Assembly: GCA_021777055.1 (NCBI GenBank)
Contig: JAIQZO010000046.1
Coordinates: forward strand, 47,321 to 111,320
DNA: 64,000 bases
Direction of reading: 5' to 3'
DNA from: Candidatus Anammoxibacter sp.
Lineage (GTDB): Bacteria > Planctomycetota > Brocadiia > Brocadiales > Anammoxibacteraceae
This document shows, one piece after another, positions 17,591-26,196 of the stretch (its first letter is position 1; the number at the start of each line of letters is the position of its first letter). Made by a program: the position numbers and the translations under genes. The notes beneath the pieces were generated by a model that worked only from the letters and a program-made list of their open reading frames with translations, did no database searches and was not told where the DNA came from.

Positions 17591-18397
17591 ATGGGATTAA
17601 AAAAGAGTTATATCATACTACTGATTATCTTATCAGCCTTCTTATTTTCGTGCGGAACTGTACCTGTAACCGGTAGAAGGCAGCTAAATTTCATCCCCAG
17701 TAACAAAATGCTGTCCATGAGCTTTCAGCAATATAAAGAATTCATGGAGACAAACAAGGTAAGTCCTAATATTAGGAAGACTCAAATGGTCAAAAGGGTT
17801 GGACAAAAGATACAAAAGGCAGTAGAACAATATCTTTCCGAAAACAATATGTCTGCGAAGCTAAAGGATTACAGTTGGGAATTCAATTTAATTGATAGCC
17901 CTGAACTAAATGCCTGGGCAATGCCAGGAGGAAAAGTTGTGGTATATTCCGGCATTCTGGCTGCGACAAGAGACGAAACCGGATTGGCCGTTGTTATGGG
18001 ACATGAAATAGCTCACGCAATTGCTGAACACGGACGGGAAAGAATGAGCCAGCAGTTAATAGCCCAAATGGGAAACGCCGCACTATCCGCCGCAACGCAA
18101 AACAGCCCTGAACAGACGAAACAAATGTGGATGTCCGTATTTGGTGCTGGCGCTCAATACGGAGCCTTACTACCTTTTGGAAGACTGCAGGAGAGTGAAG
18201 CTGATCATTTAGGTCTAATCTTTATGGCAATGGCAGGTTACGACCCTAATGAAGCGGTTGATTTCTGGTCAAGGATGTCAAAGATGCAAGAGGGACAAGC
18301 TCCGCCAGAATTTATGAGCACACACCCTTCGGACGAAACACGCATTAGAAAGATTAATCAGACTATTCCAGAAGCAATGAAGTACTATCAAAAGTGA
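17591..18397 (+). CDS. M48 family metallopeptidase lipoprotein (LoiP/YcaL-like)
   Basis: A 268-aa lipoprotein peptidase. The signal peptide ends in the lipobox LFSC with Cys21 as the lipidated residue, so the protein should be membrane anchored outside the cytoplasm. CGTVPVTGRRQLNFIPS is typical of the family just after the anchor. The zinc site is HEIAH (His138, Glu139, His142) with the third ligand Glu in ESEADHLG. Members such as LoiP and BepA degrade or help fold envelope proteins. The 3-prime end, including the stop codon, runs into a gtgaaaa tandem repeat. Confidence 0.9.
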   Translation: MGLKKSYIILLIILSAFLFSCGTVPVTGRRQLNFIPSNKMLSMSFQQYKEFMETNKVSPNIRKTQMVKRVGQKIQKAVEQYLSENNMSAKLKDYSWEFNLIDSPELNAWAMPGGKVVVYSGILAATRDETGLAVVMGHEIAHAIAEHGRERMSQQLIAQMGNAALSAATQNSPEQTKQMWMSVFGAGAQYGALLPFGRLQESEADHLGLIFMAMAGYDPNEAVDFWSRMSKMQEGQAPPEFMSTHPSDETRIRKINQTIPEAMKYYQK

Positions 18398-18435
18398 AAA
18401 GTGAAAAGTGAAAAGTGAAAAGTGAAAAGTGAAAA
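18394..18435. repeat. Six tandem gtgaaaa heptamers at a stop codon
   Basis: Six perfect 7-bp units start at the penultimate codon of the M48 gene and contain its TGA stop (18395-18397). Because the stop is in the first unit, unit gain or loss would leave the protein unchanged. Confidence 0.9.
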
Positions 18436-18572
18436 GCTAAGAGTAAAGAAAGAGTTGCGGTAGTGTAAGAAGAGACGAGCTTGCCTATATTGCCTTATTA
18501 ATGCTGGAGCCGTCTTGGAAACCGCTTCTAAATTTTTTATGTGCAGACCAGAAGCATATACATTTTGACATG

Positions 18573-18647
18573 TTAATCAGAAAGTCACAAAGAGAAACAA
18601 TAATCCATTGTTCCATCTCTTTGTGTCATTTGTGTCTTTCTGGTTAA
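18573..18647. terminator. Imperfect hairpin between convergent genes
   Basis: Left arm ttaatcagaaag-tcacaaagaga and right arm tctctttgtgtcatttgtgt then ctttctggttaa pair with a bulge of about 9 bases. It is placed between the M48 gene and the convergent EI24 gene, so it may end both transcripts. Confidence 0.4.
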
Positions 18648-18703
18648 AAACCATTTTCTGGCAAAGAAAAAAACATTAGCGGTAAGAAAAGAATTGCATA
18701 AAA

Positions 18704-19474
18704 TTATTTTAAATCTGAAATACTGCTACACCTCTGCGCCCGGGCAACAAGAAGTGTTCCTCCGACAACTGCAATTGGTAGAACAAAACTGGATAGGAAC
18801 GGAATGGAAAAGAGAGATGTCAGCACTCCCCCAAATCCGGCACATGCAAATATGTGCTCCCACAGGAATTTTGCCCCTGTCTTAAGGCCAATCCCACGGC
18901 GCGTTTGAGGATAACTGGAATACTGAAACGTTACAAGCAGAAATGAAATGACAAAAGCAACTATATTAAGCCCTGGCACCCATGAAAATAAAACTGCAAA
19001 TATTGCAGCAAATGCGGCGGCTACTGTCTTTAACAGATCTATTCCTATCAATTTTATCTGCTGTTTAAAAGATTTGTTCGTTACCGGAGGTAATGGCGGA
19101 TAGGCGTACGACTCCGTCTTTTCTGCCAGAAAATCATTGAAAGGAGAGGCAACTATGCTGCTGGTAAATGTAAAAGTTAGTGCCGCAAATACCCACAAGA
19201 ACATTTTGCCTAAGAACAACAATGACCACCCCATAAAACCAGCCGTATCAAATCCCCATTTGGCAAGATAATCCTGGAGCAGACCAATGGCATAACCTTG
19301 TAACGCCTTAATACCAAAAATATAGAGAACAATCGTTAACACTATGGGCAAGAGACTCCATATAATAAGTGAACGATGGGAAAGTATCAATCTAAGAGAA
19401 CGATACGGAAGGGTCACTCCGTACCAAAGGGAACGAATGCGGCAAAATTTGTTTGCAGTAAATCTATTATTCAT
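18704..19474 (-). CDS. EI24/CysZ-like integral membrane protein
   Basis: A 256-aa protein with about five membrane segments (near residues 38-58, 85-115, 148-178, 180-195 and 215-248). The SIVASPFNDFLAEKTE segment after a long hydrophobic stretch is characteristic of the EI24 domain, whose bacterial member CysZ imports sulfate. Sulfate transport cannot be claimed without cys genes nearby; other EI24 proteins are unassigned. The short C-terminal tail ends RAQRCSSISDLK. Confidence 0.8.
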   Translation of the reverse strand: MNNRFTANKFCRIRSLWYGVTLPYRSLRLILSHRSLIIWSLLPIVLTIVLYIFGIKALQGYAIGLLQDYLAKWGFDTAGFMGWSLLFLGKMFLWVFAALTFTFTSSIVASPFNDFLAEKTESYAYPPLPPVTNKSFKQQIKLIGIDLLKTVAAAFAAIFAVLFSWVPGLNIVAFVISFLLVTFQYSSYPQTRRGIGLKTGAKFLWEHIFACAGFGGVLTSLFSIPFLSSFVLPIAVVGGTLLVARAQRCSSISDLK

Positions 19475-19567
19475 TATTATTTAGACTCTTAACTAAAAAG
19501 GTATGGAAATTGCAGAAACTTTTGTTTGTAAATATTGTTGTATTAATCTAAAAAAAATCTACGATAT

Positions 19568-19748
19568 ATAGTCAAAGTAATCAGTAATTCGAAATTTAGT
19601 AATTCAGGTTTTGGTTAGATTTGTATGTTATGATTAAGTGCTTCCGCAGGTGCAGCCTTAGCTCATCGAGGAAAGCATGATTGAATAACATTCAAAGATA
19701 GCCGGAATATGGATTGCTAAATTTCGAATTACTGATTACTTTGACTAT
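19568..19748. repeat. R4 MITE with a perfect 32-bp terminal inverted repeat
   Basis: Arms 19568-19599 and 19717-19748 are perfect complements over 32 bp, starting atagtcaaagtaatcagtaa. The 117-base inside holds ttatgattaagtgcttccgc and caggtgcagccttagctc. Weaker relatives lie near 34550-34680, 44146-44295 and 45029-45211. The lack of mismatches shows this copy is recent. Confidence 0.85.
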
Positions 19749-19825
19749 GTAAAAAGTATAACAAAAAAAACGCCTCTTTATAACGTTTTTTTAAGGCAGC
19801 ATATGTATTTACCGGAGAAGAATGA

Positions 19826-20062
19826 ATGGACGATAACCGTCAAAAAATAGAAAAGATAGAAAGGTCTATCAATTTGATAAAGTTAATGATCGAAAAGAGG
19901 AGTGACAGGATCAAATACTATGAAAAACTCATTGATATGGGACTCTCATTTGATGATCAGAGAAAATTAGAATTTTTTGCAGCAACTAAGAACCTAGAGA
20001 TCAAAAACCTGTATAGAAAATTAGACGAACTTTATCTGGAAAAGGCGTTTTATGAAGCGTAA
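19826..20062 (+). CDS. Small coiled-coil hypothetical protein, 78 aa
   Basis: A 78-aa soluble protein, almost wholly helical, with heptad-like spacing in IEKIERSINLIKLMIEKRSD and LYRKLDELYLEKAF. I do not recognise a family. A ggagaag sequence lies a few bases before the ATG, which supports translation. It sits between the R4 element and recC, convergent with recC. Confidence 0.6.
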   Translation: MDDNRQKIEKIERSINLIKLMIEKRSDRIKYYEKLIDMGLSFDDQRKLEFFAATKNLEIKNLYRKLDELYLEKAFYEA

Positions 20063-20116
20063 CAATTTTGTAATAAACGAGTTAGCTCAGATACACAGAA
20101 AGCGACCTTACCTTTT

Positions 20117-23100
20117 TCATACCTTAACAATCTCTGCACTAAACAGTAAACAAAAGCGATGATATACCTTATCAAAAACGTCTTCAGGCACAACCGCACC
20201 GGATAGTTTTACCAAATCAGAAATATTTTCACCTTTCTCAATCTCTGCATGTAGATTTTCTACAAAACTCTCCTTATCAATGCTATCAAACTCATTCTTA
20301 TTATTAAGCATACTATGTGTTACTTTAAAAACCGTTTCAAAAGGAATGACGTCAAAGCAGAAACGATCTAGATAATCTGATACTAATTCTGCGATGTAAT
20401 CTATTGCAAGCTCTTTAGAGACGTTATATCTCCAAGAGAGTCTCTCTTCCTTATATAGGATGTGAATTGTAAAAGATGAGTTATGGAATATCTCAGAATG
20501 GCCGGGACTAGTAAGTAAGGCCAAATAGAAAAGAAAAGGTTCTAGAACATACTTTTCCGGCAATTTTTTCCCCGCACTTTTAGTTCGTGTAGTTAATACC
20601 AGCGAGTTCCATCCATCCTCACCTTGCCATAACATTGGCATTGAACCATGCACCTCTACCTGTTTTACTCTTAAATCATTAATTCTTTGTCTCATTTTAA
20701 TTTTTAACGGTTCAAACTGCAACAATGTGCCATGCCCCCTTTTAGATGCATCATTATAATTACCGTCACCAATAAAAGCCCATTGATAACGACTTTTCGC
20801 TTCATCAATAAGCCTAAATACTTCCATTAATCCTGGGAGTCTGTCTGTAATTATTCTAAGGATGTCCCTTTTATCAAGTTCCCCGAAACTACCCTCAGGG
20901 GTCATACCACTAAAAGCGCAGTACCGATAATAACTGTTAAGAAAAGTAATAGTCTCCTGCTGTACAGCCGAAGAGCTGTCCAACGCAGCAGAAGCAAAAA
21001 ACTTTAACGGACTTATCTCCACATCATAATTAAAAGGAAACTTAGAAAAGAACGGTTCATCCTCTAACAGGGATTTATCACTATTATCCTCATCAAAGAT
21101 ACCAAGGTGCTTTCTTAATGCAGTCCCGGCAGGATCTTCAAGGAATCGCTTTAAATGTCTAAGTTGTATCTTTTCCACTGCATCCAAATGCTCATCTTCG
21201 ATTCTACCATTATCAACACCAAAATCTGGCTCAAATCTCGCAATCTTTTTCAATACTTTTCCATCTCCCCACTCTTTAACCATTTTAACCATTCCATTGG
21301 AAACATAATAAGCCATCCTGTCCGCAGCGGAATAATTTACCAGCAGATCAGATTTAGTATTAACACCTCTATCCAGATAGATTATATCACTACCATCCAA
21401 AGGTATATCTATGACCTCAAACCCTTTGTCAGGCAAAACCTCGGATTCCATATACTCTTTTAATTGATAAACCAGGGAGCAAGGGGAAAAATCTTCTACA
21501 CGCTGCAAATCTCTGGAGACAAATGAAATATATAATTTATTCCTGGTCGAAACCAGTATCTCGAGAAACATATAACAGTCTGCTTCTGCACGGTTTATAT
21601 CTCCTATCCTCCTTTTTAGAAGCCTTAAATCCATTGCCGATTGATTTATCTTACCAGGAAATTGTCCCTCACCCATCCCCAATACATAAACTATTTTAAA
21701 TGGAATGGGGCGCATTGGTTGAATTTCGGCAATAGTAACGCCTCCTGTCAAATATGACCCGTAACCACTGGCAATGGATGTAAGCCTTGCAGCAATAAAC
21801 TCCAGTACCATTGGTAGTTCAAAAAACAGTTCCCCATTATCAACACTGTCTGATATCACTGTTTTCTCCGTCAAATCATCACAAATTCCAAAGGAATTTA
21901 AACCATCCAGCAGACAACTACGTACACGCTTCTCAGCCGAATACCCATCTGGAATAGATAAAAAGGCCTCCAACAACAAACTGATCCTACCTGCCCAGTG
22001 GCGACACGAAAGCCTTGCGTTCTTTAACGGTCTAACCTTTGAAAATAGGAGCTCTATTACTTCACAAAACTGCTCAAGCAATGTAAGATCATCAGTACCT
22101 GCGATCTCAAGGGGAACAAGACCTTTATAGTGCTCAAACATTCCAGTTTCAGAGACATCAACCGGTGGATCCATCACTCTAGCCAAACGCAACCTCATTA
22201 ATCCTTGCCTCCAGGTATGGAGATCCTCTGCGGAATATCCATGACGTTTTCTATCGTCTGCATCATAACCATAAAATATATTAAGTTCATCAACCCAACT
22301 GATCCAAACCTGAACATCCAAGCGAGTTAAACCAAACTTATCCATAAAGCAGGGATTGGATATCAGGGAAAAGACCTCCTTCCTGTTAAATGAACCATCA
22401 GCAAGGTTTAAAATACCCATAACCCCCTTACCAAAGATACTCTCATTGCTGGCGGTAGAATCACAAAGATTATATGGAATATAAGCAGGCGTCCTATTAA
22501 AAACTGAAACTAATGATACCTTATATTTTTCCATACTTGGTACTAGAATGGCAATATCCGTAAGCCGCAGAGAACTATCACTCTCCATATTATAAATAAT
22601 ACTATTGTATACCGTCTCAACTTCTCGTATTATTCCCGAACAAGCAGCAATTTGCAGAGATGTATCCTGCTCAACAGGAAAATATTTCCCATCTCCAGAT
22701 GGAGTTCTAAACAGGATATTCCGTTGTAACCTTTGCAGTACGTTATCATTATGAATATCTACATTACTGTTAAGGCAGAAAAGCTCATAAAAATTGTAAT
22801 CGGTTAATTCACTTAACAACCTGATATTTTCCCTTCCAGGCTTACCCCACCATTGAAGCAAATGGTTATCCGCCTCTTTTAACTCACCATTCTCCAATTC
22901 ATCATTAGAAATTTTCAGGCTCTCCATCCTCTTCATGGCCTTCCATTTACTTTCACGTTTAGTCTCAGCATCCTCCCAGAATTCGCAACACGGGTTAAAC
23001 GCATAAACATGGATATCAAAATAACTTCCAAGTCGAGCAATGAGATATTGATGAAAGTTTGAAACCTGCGACAAACCAAAAATATGTACATTTACAGGAT

Positions 23101-23776
23101 ACTTGCCTGATGATACAGGGTTAAGACCGTTTCCTTTCTCACCAAACACTTTGTATGCATATTGAGACAGAGTCATATATTTAGTCCCATTGATATCCGC
23201 ACTCCACCCATCAACAGGATGAAACAGGCCCCTGTATATATAGCGCTGACAGATCTCCATACTATCCAGTGGAACACCATCCCCACATTCATTTTGAAGC
23301 CACCGATTAATCATATCGGGCCGATGAAACTCATACTCTCTGAAATAAAATGACAATTTATTTGCAAGCTGCCAAATACGCCTGTAATAATCAGACTTTT
23401 TTTCAGAATCAGCAGAATAAAGATAATTATAGAAAGGCGTTAGATCACAGCATCTTTTGTCAATTTTTTGCAGAAAACTAAGTAATAAGAACTGGCGCAT
23501 ATCATTATCCACCATCTCCACCACTTGGTCGTCTGAGCTCAACATCCTTAACATACCCCACAAACCGTTTTCAAGGAATTCAAACTTAATATTTATTGCT
23601 ATTCCCAAGTTTCCTGCAATATTCATCTGAATCCATTTTTTCAGATTGTTATTATGGGCAATCACTTTGGCAGGTTGGAAGAGACTATCCATTATCTTGC
23701 TTTCTTCAGATAGATTTCCAGAAAGACGCTGCCCCAACTGTTCAAGTTGATTGCTAAAGTAAAGTTCAATGCTCAT
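20117..23776 (-). CDS. recC: Exodeoxyribonuclease V subunit gamma (RecC)
   Basis: A 1219-aa protein, slightly longer than E. coli RecC (1122 aa). The start, IELYFSNQLEQLGQRLSG and FQPAKVIAHNNNLKKWIQ, is the RecC N-terminal inactivated helicase-like domain, and IAECQPMRPIPF-type text (ITIAEIQPMRPIPFKIVYVLG with GMGEGQFPG) marks the later helicase-like region. RecC recognises Chi and scaffolds RecB and RecD in double-strand break repair. recB and recD, usually adjacent, are absent on either side: downstream is EI24 and upstream is the repeat island, so they are elsewhere or were separated. Confidence 0.92.
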   Translation of the reverse strand: MSIELYFSNQLEQLGQRLSGNLSEESKIMDSLFQPAKVIAHNNNLKKWIQMNIAGNLGIAINIKFEFLENGLWGMLRMLSSDDQVVEMVDNDMRQFLLLSFLQKIDKRCCDLTPFYNYLYSADSEKKSDYYRRIWQLANKLSFYFREYEFHRPDMINRWLQNECGDGVPLDSMEICQRYIYRGLFHPVDGWSADINGTKYMTLSQYAYKVFGEKGNGLNPVSSGKYPVNVHIFGLSQVSNFHQYLIARLGSYFDIHVYAFNPCCEFWEDAETKRESKWKAMKRMESLKISNDELENGELKEADNHLLQWWGKPGRENIRLLSELTDYNFYELFCLNSNVDIHNDNVLQRLQRNILFRTPSGDGKYFPVEQDTSLQIAACSGIIREVETVYNSIIYNMESDSSLRLTDIAILVPSMEKYKVSLVSVFNRTPAYIPYNLCDSTASNESIFGKGVMGILNLADGSFNRKEVFSLISNPCFMDKFGLTRLDVQVWISWVDELNIFYGYDADDRKRHGYSAEDLHTWRQGLMRLRLARVMDPPVDVSETGMFEHYKGLVPLEIAGTDDLTLLEQFCEVIELLFSKVRPLKNARLSCRHWAGRISLLLEAFLSIPDGYSAEKRVRSCLLDGLNSFGICDDLTEKTVISDSVDNGELFFELPMVLEFIAARLTSIASGYGSYLTGGVTIAEIQPMRPIPFKIVYVLGMGEGQFPGKINQSAMDLRLLKRRIGDINRAEADCYMFLEILVSTRNKLYISFVSRDLQRVEDFSPCSLVYQLKEYMESEVLPDKGFEVIDIPLDGSDIIYLDRGVNTKSDLLVNYSAADRMAYYVSNGMVKMVKEWGDGKVLKKIARFEPDFGVDNGRIEDEHLDAVEKIQLRHLKRFLEDPAGTALRKHLGIFDEDNSDKSLLEDEPFFSKFPFNYDVEISPLKFFASAALDSSSAVQQETITFLNSYYRYCAFSGMTPEGSFGELDKRDILRIITDRLPGLMEVFRLIDEAKSRYQWAFIGDGNYNDASKRGHGTLLQFEPLKIKMRQRINDLRVKQVEVHGSMPMLWQGEDGWNSLVLTTRTKSAGKKLPEKYVLEPFLFYLALLTSPGHSEIFHNSSFTIHILYKEERLSWRYNVSKELAIDYIAELVSDYLDRFCFDVIPFETVFKVTHSMLNNKNEFDSIDKESFVENLHAEIEKGENISDLVKLSGAVVPEDVFDKVYHRFCLLFSAEIVKV

Positions 23777-23916
23777 ATGGCTTATGGTTAGAATTATAAC
23801 TACCGCAAAAAAGAAACATCAGTAAAATCTTCAAATAAACAGAACTAAGTAAGTAAAAAAAAAGTTAGTTAATATTGAAATTGAAAACCGGATAGCTACT
23901 GCAGAAATATAGCATA

Positions 23917-24152
23917 AAGCGGCAAAGGCGCATCCAAATTTGGAATACAGAATTCAGGAGACAGAATCCAGAATAAAGCATAGATTTGTAGTCATTTCAC
24001 TATGTTAATTAATAAAAATAGATACAAATTATATCTACTTTTCAACTCTTGCCTTTTGTTATACTGACTCCAGTCTCCTGAATTCTGAATTCTATATTTC
24101 ATAAAAACTACAAAATCCTTAAAAAAAGAAGTTTTAATAAAGCAATACTATC
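23917..24152 (+). repeat. R1 dispersed repeat, copy c
   Basis: Same orientation as copy b, starting near agcggcaaaggcgcatcc and ending aagttttaataaagcaatac. It is directly followed by copy d, so the two form a tandem pair. Confidence 0.65.
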
Positions 24153-24368
24153 GTGCGGCAGAGCCTCAACCAAAATTGAAATACTAAATCTAGGAGTTAG
24201 AATTCAGAACAAATCATAGGTTTGTAATCATTTTACCATGTTTTTAGTCCTAAGATTGGTATGCATCCCTATATCATGTTTTCTATTATTCGAGATTCTG
24301 ACTCCTGGATACCGTATTCCATAAAAGCAACAAAATGTAAAAAAAAGTTTCTATAAAGTAATACTATA
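24153..24368 (+). repeat. R1 dispersed repeat, copy d
   Basis: It begins gtgcggcagagcctcaacc and ends aagtttctataaagtaatac just before the decayed family fragment at 24377. Internal words match copies b and c with more drift. Confidence 0.6.
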
Positions 24369-24376
24369 AACACACC

Positions 24377-24529
24377 TACAGAAACAAACATACACTAACC
24401 GTCAAATCTACACAACTGAAAAAAATATTGGACTGTCTAGTTAATCAGAACGATGTGAAAGCAAAACAGATCTCATCTCTTGAAGAAGATCAAAGCATAT
24501 TTGCAGAGAAGACAACAATTGACAATCTG
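24377..24529 (+). pseudogene. Fragment of the secreted paralog family (N-terminal coiled-coil part)
   Basis: A 51-codon open stretch reads YRNKHTLTVKSTQLKKILDC followed by QISSLEEDQSIFAEKTT. It aligns with residues about 105-155 of the intact protein at 30795-32429 (RNKHSLTFKSTQLKNILDRL and QISSLEKEQSLFAENRT). No start codon, signal peptide or C-domain remains. It lies on the plus strand, opposite to the nearest intact member. Confidence 0.8.
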
Positions 24530-24659
24530 ATCTCGGAAAACCAAAACCAATATTGTTAAAATAGGTCAGAAAAAAAAATTCGCAAACATTGTAACAAACA
24601 ATGCCATTAGAGAGAAAAATTACTCGTAAAAGAAAAAAGTGGGATTTTTATATTGAATC

Positions 24660-24965
24660 ATAAGTAGTTTGCTTAAAAAGAAAATCATGAAAAAACAAGA
24701 GAACGGATATAAAGAAACTAAATAAAAAATTACACAATGTTGAAAACCATAAATCGTCGAAGTTATTCCAGGGGAAGAGGTTAAAACCATCTACAAAAAC
24801 AAACATTAGCTAACATTCAAATCAGAACAACTTAAAAAGCAGAGAAATGCCTGGGTAAACAGAGAAATATGATAGAAGAACAAATATCATCTCTTAAAAA
24901 AGAACCACTAATCTCTAAGGCAAATAATAAAACTTCAATTGAGAAAGTCTTAATTCACAAAATTG
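24660..24965 (+). pseudogene. Second decayed copy of the secreted paralog family
   Basis: In shifting frames the text gives RTDIKKLNKKLHNVEN, then KNKH-stop-LTFKSEQLKKQRN, then IEEQISSLKKEPLISKA. These match, in the right order, the KLNKKLLNIENRIAR, RNKHSLTFKSTQLK and QISSLEKEQSL parts of the intact proteins. Stops and frameshifts show it is dead. It follows the first fragment on the same strand. Confidence 0.75.
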
Positions 24966-24975
24966 TAAAAAAGCA

Positions 24976-25265
24976 GAGCGAAACAATTAGTTAGAATTAA
25001 AATGCTTTGTTAAGATATTTGCAACGACGTTGCTACTGGATGCCTTATAATATCTTTCCGCATCAAGTATTCTTACCGAGGCTTTGTGTCGATAGTCGCA
25101 ACTTCACCAATTACGTCTAACCGTTTATACGTCTACACGTTTAAACGTGCATATAAAATTAATATTCTTAATGCTTTATTAGTTTACGGTAATTTCTGGA
25201 ATCAGGAGTGCCAGACAAATAACATATACATCTTACGCTTATCTTTAGGTCATATTTGAAAGATT
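24976..25265. repeat. Paralog-associated 285-bp repeat, copy A
   Basis: It begins gagcgaaacaattagttaga and contains atgctttgtt-agatattt, gatgc-ttataatat, a run of acgt-rich words (cgtttatacgtctacacg) and a gaatcaggagtgccagac end. Copies B and C follow in the same direction; relatives occur after the other two family genes. Confidence 0.7.
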
Positions 25266-25269
25266 AAAC

Positions 25270-25517
25270 CAGCATTGTCCTGTTAGTCTTTTGCAGTGCA
25301 ATAAGGTTCCATATTTATGGATATTTTTCAACATCATAGTGTGGAGAATTATCTAAAATGCCCAAATTACTCAAAGTGCCTAGAATTTATAGTGTTGTTT
25401 CTTCTTAATAATAAATAACATTCTATAATTTTAGTGCAATTTAGGCAATTTAGGCATTTTAGGCACTGGATGTTAGCACCTATATCTGCCAAGCAAATAC
25501 ATAACCGGACATCGCTG
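25270..25517. mobile_element. R3 MITE, copy 1
   Basis: Ends cagcattgtcctgttagtct and taaccggacatcgctg are imperfect inverted repeats. Flanking 9-mers agattaaac (25261-25269) and agattgaat (25518-25526) agree at 7 of 9, a worn target duplication. It is inserted between repeat copies A and B; without it and its duplication A and B are about 298 bases apart, close to the B-C spacing. Confidence 0.75.
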
Positions 25518-25530
25518 AGATTGAATCTAA

Positions 25531-25810
25531 AAATATAGAGCGAAACAATTAGTTAGAATTAAAATGCTTTGTTGAGATATTTGGAACGGCGCTGTTTACG
25601 GATGCTTTATAATATTTTCGCTACGGATTTGTTGTCATAGGGGCAGCTTCACAAACAACGTCTGGACGTTTATACGGTTATACGTACAGCAGTATAATTA
25701 ACATTATAACCGGCTTATTAGTTTACTGAATTGGTAGAATTAGGAGTGTCGGATAAATAACTTATACATCCTACTCTTAACTTTAGGTTCTATCTGAAAA
25801 ATGGAACCTA
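25531..25810. repeat. Paralog-associated 285-bp repeat, copy B
   Basis: Nearly identical in its first 90 bases to copy C (gcgaaacaattagttagaat, ggaacggcgctgtt) and ending with ctttaggttctatctgaaaa. The B-to-C period is 280 bp. Confidence 0.75.
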
Positions 25811-26113
25811 AAGGTATAGAGTGAAACAATTAGTTGAAATTAAAATGCTTTGTTGAGATGTTTGGAACGGCGCTGTTTATGGATGCTTTATAATATTTTC
25901 ACGTATCAAATATTTTTGCTGCGGATTTGTTGTCATGGGGGTCACTTTACGGACAACGGTGCACCATTTATACAGTTATACATACAGCAGTATAATTAAT
26001 ATTATAAACGGCTTATTAGTTTACAGTAATTTTTGGAATTATGAGTGCCAGATAAATAGTTATACATCCTACCTTAACTTTAGGTTCTATCTGAAGAATA
26101 GAACCTAAAAATA
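25811..26113. repeat. Paralog-associated 285-bp repeat, copy C
   Basis: The copy closest to the 3-prime end of the family gene at 26197. It shares tggaacggcgctgttta, gttatacatacagcagtata and ctttaggttctatctgaaga with copy B. Confidence 0.75.
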
Positions 26114-26196
26114 TAAGTTTCTGTTTTTGCTGATTGATTGAAGGCTCTCAACCTCGTTCATTAAATTTGCATTTATTACAGTATATCAAGACGTTA

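Noticed and set aside
24976..26113. CRISPR array
   Set aside because: The repeats are about 285 bp, imperfect and contiguous, without short repeats and spacers, and there are no cas genes.
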